Of a stretch of 18,982 nucleotides of DNA, positions 7,050-14,308 are shown one piece after another. A program made the position numbers and the translations under genes. Location of the stretch: NCBI GenBank assembly GCA_046759385.1, contig JBHICC010000046.1, positions 1 to 18,982 on the forward strand, given 5' to 3'. The notes under the pieces were generated by a model. It searched no databases. It was not told where the DNA came from and saw only the letters and a program-made list of their open reading frames with translations. Numbering within the stretch: the first letter of the stretch is position 1; each line of letters starts with the position of its first letter. This DNA is from JBHICC01 sp046759385. Its GTDB lineage: Bacteria > Pseudomonadota > Gammaproteobacteria > Acidiferrobacterales > SPGG2.

Positions 7050-7832
7050 ATGAACTCACAGCGATGTTTCGGGGTCGTCACCGGCGCTGGATCGGGTATC
7101 GGGCGTGCTGTAGCGATTGAGCTCAGCAAAGAGCCAGTAACGGTGCTCGCCGTTGGGCGTCGCCACTCGGCATTAGAGAAAACAGCGGAGCTGGCATCGG
7201 GCGATGTCATGACACTGAGCGCCGATGTATCGACCGATGCCGGTCGTTCAGCGATCTTCGCGGCACTTGGAGAAGATTCCGTCGTCAATTACCTCGTGCA
7301 TGGCGCTGGCGTTCTTCCGATTCAGAAGCTCGGCGATATTACATCGCGTACCTGGCGTGAGATTATGGCTACCAATGTGGATGCCCGACTGTTTCTCACA
7401 CAGAGTTTGATCTCCAAGCTTGCCGGTGACGGGCGCGTACTCTTCATTGGCTCGATGTCGGCAACGAAAGCGCGCAAGGGTTCGGCGGGATATTGCACGT
7501 CGCTCGCTGCGTCTTTCATGCTGCACCAATGTTTGAAGCTGGAACTGGCTGAGCATGACATATATGTAGCCAACGCGATCCCAGGGCCGGTCAACACCAG
7601 AATTCTCCGGGACAGCATGGCGGCAGACCCGGATGTGTTTCCTGACAGCGCCGAATACTACGCCCTACGTAAAGCGGGTAGGCTTATCGAGCCGGCAACC
7701 GTGGGGCGTTTCTATCGGTGGTTACTGACGCAGACCGACAACGAGACCTATAGTACGGCGTCGTGGGACATCCGCGATGAAACACACCACAGAGCCTGGC
7801 TCGGCGACGCGGATTTGTACGGTCATGGCTGA
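7050..7832 (+). CDS. Short-chain dehydrogenase/reductase, catalytic Lys replaced by Leu
   Basis: A 260-residue classical-SDR-fold protein. The NAD(P) site TGAGSGIG is at 11-18, a variant NNAG motif reads HGAG (84-87), Asn109 is in the helix 4 position, and Ser135 and Tyr148 occupy the catalytic places. The usual YxxxK reads Tyr-Cys-Thr-Ser-Leu: the Lys is Leu152 (codon CTC). The later segment NAIPGPVNT and the C-terminal WDIRDE recall sepiapterin-reductase-like SDRs. The ATG at 7050 puts the Rossmann motif at the standard place; the open frame upstream to 6990 adds 20 unlikely residues. It diverges from the dioxygenase gene. The missing Lys suggests altered or lost activity; the substrate is unknown. 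Confidence 0.88.
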   Translation: MNSQRCFGVVTGAGSGIGRAVAIELSKEPVTVLAVGRRHSALEKTAELASGDVMTLSADVSTDAGRSAIFAALGEDSVVNYLVHGAGVLPIQKLGDITSRTWREIMATNVDARLFLTQSLISKLAGDGRVLFIGSMSATKARKGSAGYCTSLAASFMLHQCLKLELAEHDIYVANAIPGPVNTRILRDSMAADPDVFPDSAEYYALRKAGRLIEPATVGRFYRWLLTQTDNETYSTASWDIRDETHHRAWLGDADLYGHG

Positions 7833-7835
7833 AGG

Positions 7836-8135
7836 CGCTGCCGTGCAGAGAATACAGCACTTTGCCTTGGGAACACGTGGCGGCGATAGAGACTGTGCTA
7901 GACGAGATCTTCCTACGCTACGGGATAGAGGCGATATCTGCCGAGGTCTTCAGACTTCAGGAACGGATGCTAAAGTTAATTGATAACGATGCGTTCCGGT
8001 CGTTAGTTTTCCGTTCTCAACATCGCTCTGGGATTCTGTCGCTGGCCACAGCGAAGGATCCGGTTATGCTTGCGAATGAGCTGCGGGAGTGGGGCGTGGT
8101 GGCTGCGGTCTCGACACAGTTTCAGGCAAAGGAAC
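7836..8135 (+). pseudogene. Class V aminotransferase-like remnant, fragment 1
   Basis: Directly behind the dehydrogenase stop lies a broken frame resembling the C-terminal domain of class V (cysteine desulfurase-like) PLP enzymes. One frame reads AVQRIQHFALGT, then a frame change near 7864-7875 leads to WEHVAAIETVLDEIF, GIEAISAEVFRLQERML, and RSGILSL...DPVMLANELREWGVVAAVS. The RSGI(V/L)S and LRERGVV-type landmarks are familiar, but the PLP-binding domain is absent and the expected ending (R-S-P-H-x-YNT-ED) is missing, replaced by out-of-frame GFA sequence. It has no proper start. A 113-codon open stretch (7862-8203) exists but is judged a remnant. A plausible ending lies on the other strand at 9835-9954. 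Confidence 0.55.
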
Positions 8136-8141
8136 ATAAGT

Positions 8142-8579
8142 ATGGGAGATACGTGCTTGCAAAAGATCCAAGGCAAATGCCACTGTGGGAATATTCGTTT
8201 TGAGTTGTCATGGCCTCTTGACGATAAGAGCATGCCTGTGCGGGTGTGCGAGTGCTCTTTCTGCAAGAAGCACAACGCGACCTACACGTCGCACGGTGAG
8301 GCCGGCCTGACAGTCGCAATTGCTGAACCCTCGCGCGTTAGTAAATACCTTTTTGGCACGAACACGGCGGAATTTCATGTCTGTGGTCGGTGTGGCGTTA
8401 TGCCTTTTGCCACAAGCAGGATTGACGGTGAGCTGTACGCCGTGGTTAACGTGAACACCTTTGAGGACGCCGACACCTTTACGTTCACGCGTGAGGTTAG
8501 GGACTACGAAGCGGAGTCACTCGAAGATCGCCTGGCCCGGCGGAAACGAGTCTGGATCCCCGCTGTAAGCGTTAAGTAA
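8142..8579 (+). CDS. GFA/CENP-V domain zinc protein
   Basis: A 145-residue protein of the GFA (glutathione-dependent formaldehyde-activating enzyme-like, CENP-V) family. The zinc-binding cysteines are complete: GKCHCGNIRF (Cys13, Cys15), CECSFCKKH (Cys36, Cys38, Cys41) and HVCGRCGVMPF (Cys81, Cys84). Some family members bind glutathione and help convert formaldehyde to S-hydroxymethylglutathione, but many have no proven activity, so the reaction is only suggested. AAAGGA, 8 bases before the ATG at 8142, fixes the start; the longer open frame to 8070 is overlap with the aminotransferase remnant. It faces the MFS transporter tail to tail. Confidence 0.88.
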   Translation: MGDTCLQKIQGKCHCGNIRFELSWPLDDKSMPVRVCECSFCKKHNATYTSHGEAGLTVAIAEPSRVSKYLFGTNTAEFHVCGRCGVMPFATSRIDGELYAVVNVNTFEDADTFTFTREVRDYEAESLEDRLARRKRVWIPAVSVK

Positions 8580-8591
8580 AAGGGCGACTGA

Positions 8592-9830
8592 TCACAGCCG
8601 CGATTTCGCCGGTTGTACTTGCCTTGAGTGTTTGGCCGATGACCTAAGTAAAGGCGCCATCGACAACAACCCCAAGATCGGGCCGAGCGTAAGCGGCAAG
8701 AAAAGGTAAGCCGGGTGTAGGTACTCCGCCAGCACGTTGAGTAGTTGGATGCTAACAATAGTAATGGCAAAACCGATGCTATTGGCAATGGTCAATGCGG
8801 AACCGACGAACGCCCTCGGTGCGTTCTGTGCATTTAGCGCCGAAAATTGCGGCGAGTCACCGACAACGGTGATCCCCCAAACCAGTAGAAATGCAAAGAA
8901 CAACGGTGCGGGCGCATAAAACATTACCGGCGAGATCACGCAGCAAATTCCCGATATGGAGAGCTGCGTGAACGCGACCTTCGCGCTTCCGTGCTTCAAT
9001 GAAATCAGCCCACCTACAGCACAGCCGAGACTGCCGACCGCGATAATCAGGAACGCCCACAGGGAAACGTTGAAATTAATCTCGGCGTTCGCAGCACCGT
9101 AGAACACCAACAGCAGCGGCACAAACGCCCAGAACGTATAGAGTTCCCACATGTGGCCGAAGTAACCGAACGCCGATGCCCTAAAAAGTTTTTCCCGAAA
9201 AATCACAGCGAGTGCTTTCGGGTCGAACTTTGTGCCTTTGGGCAGGTACGGCCCGTCGGGAACGAACAGGAGCATCGCGAACCCGCCGAGTGCGGCGAGC
9301 GCCGAAACGGTGAGAATGACGGTTTCCCACGCGATGCTCTGCCCTAGGCCCCTAACCAAGTGTGGGAACGCGGTACCGAGTACCAATGCCCCCAATAAGA
9401 AGCCAAGCGCCTTGCCAAGTCCCTTCCGATACCAGCCCGCCGCGATAGTCATACCCACTGGGTAGATGCCTGCCAGGAAGAAGCCGGTAAGGAATCGAAA
9501 GCCGAGTAACGAAACATAACTGTCGGTGAAGAAGTAAATTCCTAGATTAGAGATCGCGCCGAGCAGCGCACAGACAAAGAACACGTTTCGCGGCGAGAAC
9601 TGATCGGCGATCGTAAAGAACGCAAAAGTGAGCGTGCCCATGATGAAGCCGAACTGAACAGCAGAAGTCATGTGGCCCAGCGCATCGCCTGCTAGACCCC
9701 ATTGTGCTTGCAGATCGCCGAGCACAGCGTTGCTCGCAAACCACAACGACGTTCCTGCAAATTGTGAGAAAACAATGATAGAGAGAACCCAGATCGGTCG
9801 TTTTACCGTTTGCTGTGGCGGATAACTCAT
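8592..9830 (-). CDS. MFS transporter
   Basis: A 412-residue inner-membrane transporter of the major facilitator superfamily with about twelve hydrophobic helices in two six-helix halves split by a hydrophilic loop near residues 190-215 (PDGPYLPKGTKFDPKAL). Helices 2-3 carry GFIMGTLTFAFF and an ISPRN-like DQFSPRN, the loop-2/3 site; helix 4 has the Arg-containing FRFLTGFFLAG. The substrate is not evident; export or uptake of a small metabolite is possible. The start at 9830 lacks a ribosome site, but the stop of a minus-strand coding remnant lies only 4 bases upstream (TAG-CAAA-ATG), so it was probably translated by coupling in a former operon. Confidence 0.9.
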   Translation of the reverse strand: MSYPPQQTVKRPIWVLSIIVFSQFAGTSLWFASNAVLGDLQAQWGLAGDALGHMTSAVQFGFIMGTLTFAFFTIADQFSPRNVFFVCALLGAISNLGIYFFTDSYVSLLGFRFLTGFFLAGIYPVGMTIAAGWYRKGLGKALGFLLGALVLGTAFPHLVRGLGQSIAWETVILTVSALAALGGFAMLLFVPDGPYLPKGTKFDPKALAVIFREKLFRASAFGYFGHMWELYTFWAFVPLLLVFYGAANAEINFNVSLWAFLIIAVGSLGCAVGGLISLKHGSAKVAFTQLSISGICCVISPVMFYAPAPLFFAFLLVWGITVVGDSPQFSALNAQNAPRAFVGSALTIANSIGFAITIVSIQLLNVLAEYLHPAYLFLPLTLGPILGLLSMAPLLRSSAKHSRQVQPAKSRL

Positions 9831-9834
9831 TTTG

Positions 9835-9954
9835 CTAATACACGACCGCGTGTAGATTCAGATCCATAAACAGTAACATCTGTCGCACGTCCTCGTCCGT
9901 GTGATAATAAGGGTGAACGTCGTTGAATCCCAGATCCCAAAATACCGCCCTCTC
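9835..9954 (-). pseudogene. Probable C-terminal remnant of a class V aminotransferase, fragment 2
   Basis: Between a TAA at 9955-9957 and the TAG at 9835-9837 is a 39-codon stretch reading FWDLGFNDVHPYYHTDEDV then RQMLLFMDLNLH. The PYYHTDEDV part resembles the HxYNTxEDV ending of class V aminotransferases, precisely the part missing from the fragment at 7836-8135. It has no start. Its stop is 4 bases from the MFS start, as in an operon. The resemblance is short, so the identity is tentative; that it was once coding is better supported than which family it belonged to. Confidence 0.4.
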
Positions 9955-9972
9955 TTAGGGTAGGGCGTTTTT
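9946..9972 (+). terminator. Intrinsic-terminator-like hairpin
   Basis: CGCCCT (9946-9951) pairs with AGGGCG (9962-9967), followed by five T (9968-9972) on the plus strand. No plus-strand gene leads into it now. It sits at the edge of the aminotransferase-like remnant, so it may be a left-over of a rearranged junction, or the GGG-containing element may belong to the REP-like family. Confidence 0.45.
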
Positions 9973-10040
9973 CTGGCTGATTTCACCGAGATGCTCTGTT
10001 TGAACTATTTCGAAGCGGCGGTTTCCTGCGCGCTTGTACG

Positions 10041-10057
10041 GCAGGGCTAGGGAAGGG
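10041..10057 (+). repeat. G-rich repeat, diverged copy E
   Basis: GGCAGGGCTAGGGAAGGG-like sequence upstream of gloB shares the CTAGGGAAGGG core with the other copies (compare CTAGGGCGG of copy B). It has three G-runs only. Confidence 0.4.
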
Positions 10058-10106
10058 TACGCTTACGAATCACACCCCGGAGCGGCCGACTAGTGGCTTA
10101 CGAACA

Positions 10107-10898
10107 ATGATTGTTGAACAGGTTTGGACTGACAACGCGTATCGCAACTTCAACTACCTGATTGCGTGCCCCGAGACGGGCGAAGCCCTGGCTGTCGACC
10201 CGCTGGATCATAAGAAATGCTTGGCCGCGGCCAAAGGCCACGGCTGGGAAATCACGCAGATTCTTAACACGCACGAACACGGCGATCACACAGGCGGAAA
10301 TCGCGCGATGATCGCTGCGACCGGCGCGAAGCTACTCGCACACGAGAACGCCGGTCACCGAATTACCGGTGTTGACCGCGGGCTTGGCGCTGGCGATGTC
10401 GTCAAGGTTGGTAAGACGGTGGAGTTCGAATCACTTGACACACCCGGTCATACGATGAGTCATGTGTGTATGCTGTCACATACAGACACACCGGCACTTT
10501 TCTGTGGCGATACCCTATTCAATGCTGGCGCCGGCAACTGCCACAGCGGCGGCCACCCAGAACATCTCTACGACACTTTTGCGACGCAGCTCGCCAAACT
10601 CCCGGACGAAACGCTGATCTATCCGGGCCATGACTACATCGCTAACAATCTTAACTTTACCCTTGATCGCGAGCCGGATAATGAGAAGGCGGCTTCCTTA
10701 CTTTCGGACGTGCAGGATCAGAATCCTAACCGAGCCCTCGTCACCACCCTAGCGCTGGAGAAAGAGATCAATGCTTTCTTCCGGCTGCATAGCCCGACGG
10801 TCATCGGCAGGTTGCGCGAAGCGTTTCCCGATTTGCCCGACGATCCGGGTCCCAAGACCGTGTTCTTGAAGCTGCGGGAACTGCGCAACAGCTGGTAA
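10107..10898 (+). CDS. gloB: Hydroxyacylglutathione hydrolase (glyoxalase II)
   Basis: A 263-residue metallo-beta-lactamase-fold enzyme that hydrolyses S-D-lactoylglutathione to D-lactate and glutathione, the second step of methylglyoxal detoxification. The binuclear metal site is complete: THEHGDHTGG (His56, His58, Asp60, His61), His115 in TPGHTMSH, Asp135 in FCGDTLF and His175 in YPGHDY. Length and C-terminal glutathione-binding helices (with KTVFLKLRELRN) fit gloB. The ATG at 10107 gives the normal N-terminus although its ribosome site is weak. It is followed 76 bases later by a glutathione S-transferase gene on the same strand, which may share its transcript. Confidence 0.93.
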   Translation: MIVEQVWTDNAYRNFNYLIACPETGEALAVDPLDHKKCLAAAKGHGWEITQILNTHEHGDHTGGNRAMIAATGAKLLAHENAGHRITGVDRGLGAGDVVKVGKTVEFESLDTPGHTMSHVCMLSHTDTPALFCGDTLFNAGAGNCHSGGHPEHLYDTFATQLAKLPDETLIYPGHDYIANNLNFTLDREPDNEKAASLLSDVQDQNPNRALVTTLALEKEINAFFRLHSPTVIGRLREAFPDLPDDPGPKTVFLKLRELRNSW

Positions 10899-10974
10899 TA
10901 CCCCGCCCGAAGACGGGCACGCCTCAGCGCTGGAGCCCACGCTTAAACAGGATCACACGAGGGAGGAAGCTACG

Positions 10975-11619
10975 ATGAAGCTGTATCATTTTCCACTGTC
11001 GACCTATTGCCAGAAAACAATCATGGCCTTCCACGAAAAGGAGGTCACGTTTACCCCAGAGCTTGTCGATCTTCGAAACGAGGCCGAGCGCAATGACTAT
11101 CTCAAGCTCTATCCGCTCGGTAAGGTCCCATTACTAGTGCGCGAGGACGGGTGGATGATTCCGGAGTCCACCATCATCATCGAGTATTTAGATACCCATT
11201 TTGATACGGGCACGCGCCTCATCCCCGATGATGCGGAACTCGCGCGACAAGTGCGTTTCCGCGACCGCATGTTCGATCTTTATCTAAACGAGTCCGTTGC
11301 ATCGCTGCTGTTTCAGAGCTGGAAGCCGGAGGACGAACGTGATCAAGAGTTGATCGAGAAATCTCACTTCCGTGTCGGTGTAATGTACAAGTTCATCGAG
11401 GATGATATGACGAACAAGGAATGGGCCGTGGGTGATTTCTTTTCCATGGCCGACTGCGCCGCCGCACCGGCGCTTTTCTGCGCGCAGCAGGTCGCGCCAT
11501 TCGTGGACCGCAAGGTCATTAATCAATACTGGCAGCGCCTCAATGCCCGGTCCTCGTGGCAGAAAATCATGGAAGAAGCGGCGCCTTACCTGGAAAAGCT
11601 CCAAGCAGCCACTGCCTAG
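10975..11619 (+). CDS. Glutathione S-transferase family protein
   Basis: A 214-residue cytosolic-type GST. The thioredoxin-like domain (1-80) starts LYHFPLSTYCQK, with Ser10 and Cys12 near the usual catalytic place, the cis-Pro motif KVPLL (50-54) and the glutathione gamma-glutamyl contact PEST (63-66). The all-helical C-terminal domain (about 90-210) has the N-capping segment FSMADCAAAPAL. A strong ribosome site (GAGGGAGGA) precedes the ATG. It lies behind gloB and ahead of the FAD-GcvT fusion gene. Class and substrate cannot be fixed; detoxification or glutathione-dependent chemistry is likely. Confidence 0.9.
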   Translation: MKLYHFPLSTYCQKTIMAFHEKEVTFTPELVDLRNEAERNDYLKLYPLGKVPLLVREDGWMIPESTIIIEYLDTHFDTGTRLIPDDAELARQVRFRDRMFDLYLNESVASLLFQSWKPEDERDQELIEKSHFRVGVMYKFIEDDMTNKEWAVGDFFSMADCAAAPALFCAQQVAPFVDRKVINQYWQRLNARSSWQKIMEEAAPYLEKLQAATA

Positions 11620-11721
11620 ATCTCTTACGGGTTGAGGTAACACCGCCGCACAAAGAGTTTTCGGAAAGCAGTACTCACGGTTTTTGGAGTTCACGACTAA
11701 CGATTAACGCCTCACGTACAA

Positions 11722-14136
11722 ATGAAATCCCACGCGCGGGCGGTTGTCATAGGCGGCGGAGTAGTCGGCTGTAGCGTTCTTTATCATCTTTCCAAACGCG
11801 GCTGGAAAGACGTCGTGCTATTGGAGCGTGACGAGCTCACATCCGGGTCAACCTGGCATGCAGCCGGCGGGATGCACACTCTAAATAGTGATCCCAATGT
11901 TGCCAAGCTTCAGAAGTACACGATCAACCTTTACAAGGAGATCGAAGAGATCTCAGGCCAATCCTGCGGTGTGCATCTAACGGGTGGCGTGATGCTCGCC
12001 GGCACCGAAGAACGAATGGATTGGCTTAAGGCGGCACATGCCCGCGGTCGTTATCTCGGCATGCACACTGAATTGCTTTCGGTTGAGGAGGCCGCAAAGC
12101 GTTTCTCGCTGATGGACAAACAATATTTTGTTGGTGCGCTCTACGATCCCATGGAAGGGCACGTCGATCCTTCAGGCGTGACTCACGCTTACGCGAAAGC
12201 GGCCCGTGCAAACGGTGCGGCGATCTACCGCCAAACCCGTGTTACCGATTTGAAGCCGCATCCGGACGGTTCTTGGGATGTCATCACAGACGCGGGTAAC
12301 TTACATGCCGAGCACGTAGTGAATGCCGGCGGTCTGTGGGCACGCGAAGTCGGTCGCATGGCTGGGCTCGAGCTACCCGTGCTTGCGATGGAGCATCAGT
12401 ACGTCATCACGGAAGACATGCCCGAGGTGGAAGAAAGCGAAAACGAAGTGCTACACGCGATCGATTTCGAGGGCGAGATCTACATGCGCCAGGAGGGCAA
12501 AGGCATGCTCATGGGCACTTATGAGAAGACCGGCGTGCCATGGTCTGAACAGGAGACGCCCTGGGACTTTGGCCACGAGTTGCTTCCATCGGACATCGAT
12601 CGAATTGCGTCGAGTCTGGAAGTAGGCTTTAGGCACTTTCCTGCGTTTGAACGCGCGGGCATAAAGCGAGTCATCAACGGCCCTTTCACATTCGCACCTG
12701 ACGGTAATCCGTTGGTCGGCCCCATACGCGGACTAAATAACTTTTGGGTCGCGTGCGGCGTGATGGCCGGATTCAGTCAAGGCGGTGGCGTGGGATTGGC
12801 ACTCTCGAACTGGATGCTCGACGGTGATCCGGGCTTCGATGTATGGGCGATGGATGTGGCCCGCTTCGGCGACTGGGCGACCATGGCCTACACGAATGCA
12901 AAAGTCCGTGAAAATTATTCGAGACGCTTTCAAATCGCGTTTCCTAACGAAGAGCTGCCGGCAGCGCGACCGCTGCGAACGACGCCGGTCTATGATCAGT
13001 TCAAAGCCACTAACGCCGTGTTCGGTGCAGCCTACGGTTTGGAGCACGCGCTTTGGTTTGCGCCCGATGGCATGACGCCCTTCGAGGAGGTCACGTTCAA
13101 GCGCTCAAACGCTCACGGGCCCGTGGGGGAGGAATGCCAGGCAGTACGCCAAGCAGTAGGGCTAATGGAAATCTCGACCTTCGCGAAGTATGAAGTTACC
13201 GGCCCCGGTGCGGAGACGTGGCTGAGTCGAGTCCTCGCAGGCCGCATACCAGGTGACGGGATCATGGTGCTGACGCCCATGCTGAATCCCAACGGCAAGC
13301 TCATCGGCGACTTCACCTTAGCCAAGGTGGAGCCCCAGCGTTTCTATATCTTCGGTTCGGGTATCGCAGAGCAATATCATATGCGTTGGTTCGAACAGTA
13401 TCTGCCGGACACCGGTGTCAGCATACGTGCGCTTGGCACCGACCTCACCGGTTTTTCCATTGCCGGTCCCCGCTCCCGAGAGCTCTTGCGCCGGCTAACC
13501 GATGAGGACGTGACGAACCAAAGTTTTCGGTTTCTAGCATTCAAGGAAGTTTGCGTCGCCGACATACCTGCCAAAATCGGGCGCATCAGTTTTACCGGCG
13601 AGTTGGGCTACGAGATTTGGGTTGACGCAAATCATCAACGTGCGCTCTACGACGGCTTACTTGAGGCGGGCGCGGGTTTGGGCCTTTGGCCTTTTGGCGC
13701 CCGTGCGCTCAACGCCTTGCGGCTAGAGAAGAGCTTCGGCACTTGGGCAAGGGAATTTCGCCCGATCTACGGTCCCTACGAAGCTGGGCTATCGCGCTTC
13801 GTAGATTTCGAGCGGCGCAAGTTTGTCGGCAGAGATGCGGCAGTGGAAGAAAGAGAGCAAGGACCGAGGCGGCGGCTGGTCACGTTCGTTGTCGATGCCG
13901 CTGATGCCGATGTGATGGGCGACGAACCGATTTGGCTCGATGGCGAGGTGATCGGCTGGGTAACCTCCGGCGGGTTTGTCCATTGTGCACGTGGATCGGT
14001 GGCACTTGGCTATGTACCCAGCGAGTTCGCGGTAGCGGATAGCGCGTTCGAGATCGAGATCCTCGGCGACCGCCGTTCAGCGCGCCGCGTCAAGGGATGT
14101 CTCTATGATCCGTCAGGTAAGCGAATGCGAAGCTAG
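11722..14136 (+). CDS. FAD-dependent oxidoreductase-GcvT fusion (dimethylglycine/sarcosine dehydrogenase type)
   Basis: An 804-residue enzyme in two halves. Residues 1-375 form a DAO-type FAD domain: IGGGVVG (10-16), and STWHAAG (43-49), whose His46 matches the residue that covalently holds FAD in dimethylglycine dehydrogenase, plus GFSQGGGVG (350-358). Then comes the short linker domain (FAO_M type) and a GcvT-like folate domain from about 425, beginning YDQFKATNAVFGAAYG, with TGELGYEIWV, followed by GCV_T_C to the end. Such enzymes oxidatively demethylate methylamino acids and pass the C1 unit to tetrahydrofolate, otherwise releasing formaldehyde. Start 11722 has no clear ribosome site but begins right before the FAD motif. 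It stands without other sarcosine or glycine-betaine genes; the exact methylated substrate is open. Confidence 0.92.
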   Translation: MKSHARAVVIGGGVVGCSVLYHLSKRGWKDVVLLERDELTSGSTWHAAGGMHTLNSDPNVAKLQKYTINLYKEIEEISGQSCGVHLTGGVMLAGTEERMDWLKAAHARGRYLGMHTELLSVEEAAKRFSLMDKQYFVGALYDPMEGHVDPSGVTHAYAKAARANGAAIYRQTRVTDLKPHPDGSWDVITDAGNLHAEHVVNAGGLWAREVGRMAGLELPVLAMEHQYVITEDMPEVEESENEVLHAIDFEGEIYMRQEGKGMLMGTYEKTGVPWSEQETPWDFGHELLPSDIDRIASSLEVGFRHFPAFERAGIKRVINGPFTFAPDGNPLVGPIRGLNNFWVACGVMAGFSQGGGVGLALSNWMLDGDPGFDVWAMDVARFGDWATMAYTNAKVRENYSRRFQIAFPNEELPAARPLRTTPVYDQFKATNAVFGAAYGLEHALWFAPDGMTPFEEVTFKRSNAHGPVGEECQAVRQAVGLMEISTFAKYEVTGPGAETWLSRVLAGRIPGDGIMVLTPMLNPNGKLIGDFTLAKVEPQRFYIFGSGIAEQYHMRWFEQYLPDTGVSIRALGTDLTGFSIAGPRSRELLRRLTDEDVTNQSFRFLAFKEVCVADIPAKIGRISFTGELGYEIWVDANHQRALYDGLLEAGAGLGLWPFGARALNALRLEKSFGTWAREFRPIYGPYEAGLSRFVDFERRKFVGRDAAVEEREQGPRRRLVTFVVDAADADVMGDEPIWLDGEVIGWVTSGGFVHCARGSVALGYVPSEFAVADSAFEIEILGDRRSARRVKGCLYDPSGKRMRS

Positions 14137-14194
14137 CCCCACCCGTACTCTCTCCAAACGAATGCGGACGGTAAACCTGCCCGAGTCTCCGCAT

Positions 14195-14229
14195 CCCTCC
14201 CCCCCTTAATCGGAAAGGGGCAGGGAGGG
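14195..14229. repeat. C/G-rich hairpin downstream of the FAD-GcvT gene, copy F
   Basis: CCCTCCC and CCCCTT (14195-14207) pair with AAGGGG (14215-14220) and GGGAGGG (14223-14229), leaving a 2-base bulge and a 7-base loop. It may end the FAD-GcvT transcript, but lacks a T-run and resembles the window's REP-like elements (AGGGAGGGGG also at the right window edge). Confidence 0.55.
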
Positions 14230-14308
14230 GGATCGCTCGACTTGACCACGCAGCCTAAATGCGAAAACTAACGGATACGCAGGAGCAGCCAGGAGGAGAC
14301 TAACGAAC

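Noticed and set aside
6935..7288. Minus-strand 117-codon open frame over the dehydrogenase start
   Set aside because: Mostly antisense to the Rossmann domain of the dehydrogenase; Ser/Pro/Thr-rich shadow composition.
8070..8141. Longer N-terminus for the GFA protein
   Set aside because: The added residues are an off-frame reading of the aminotransferase remnant; a good ribosome site supports ATG 8142.
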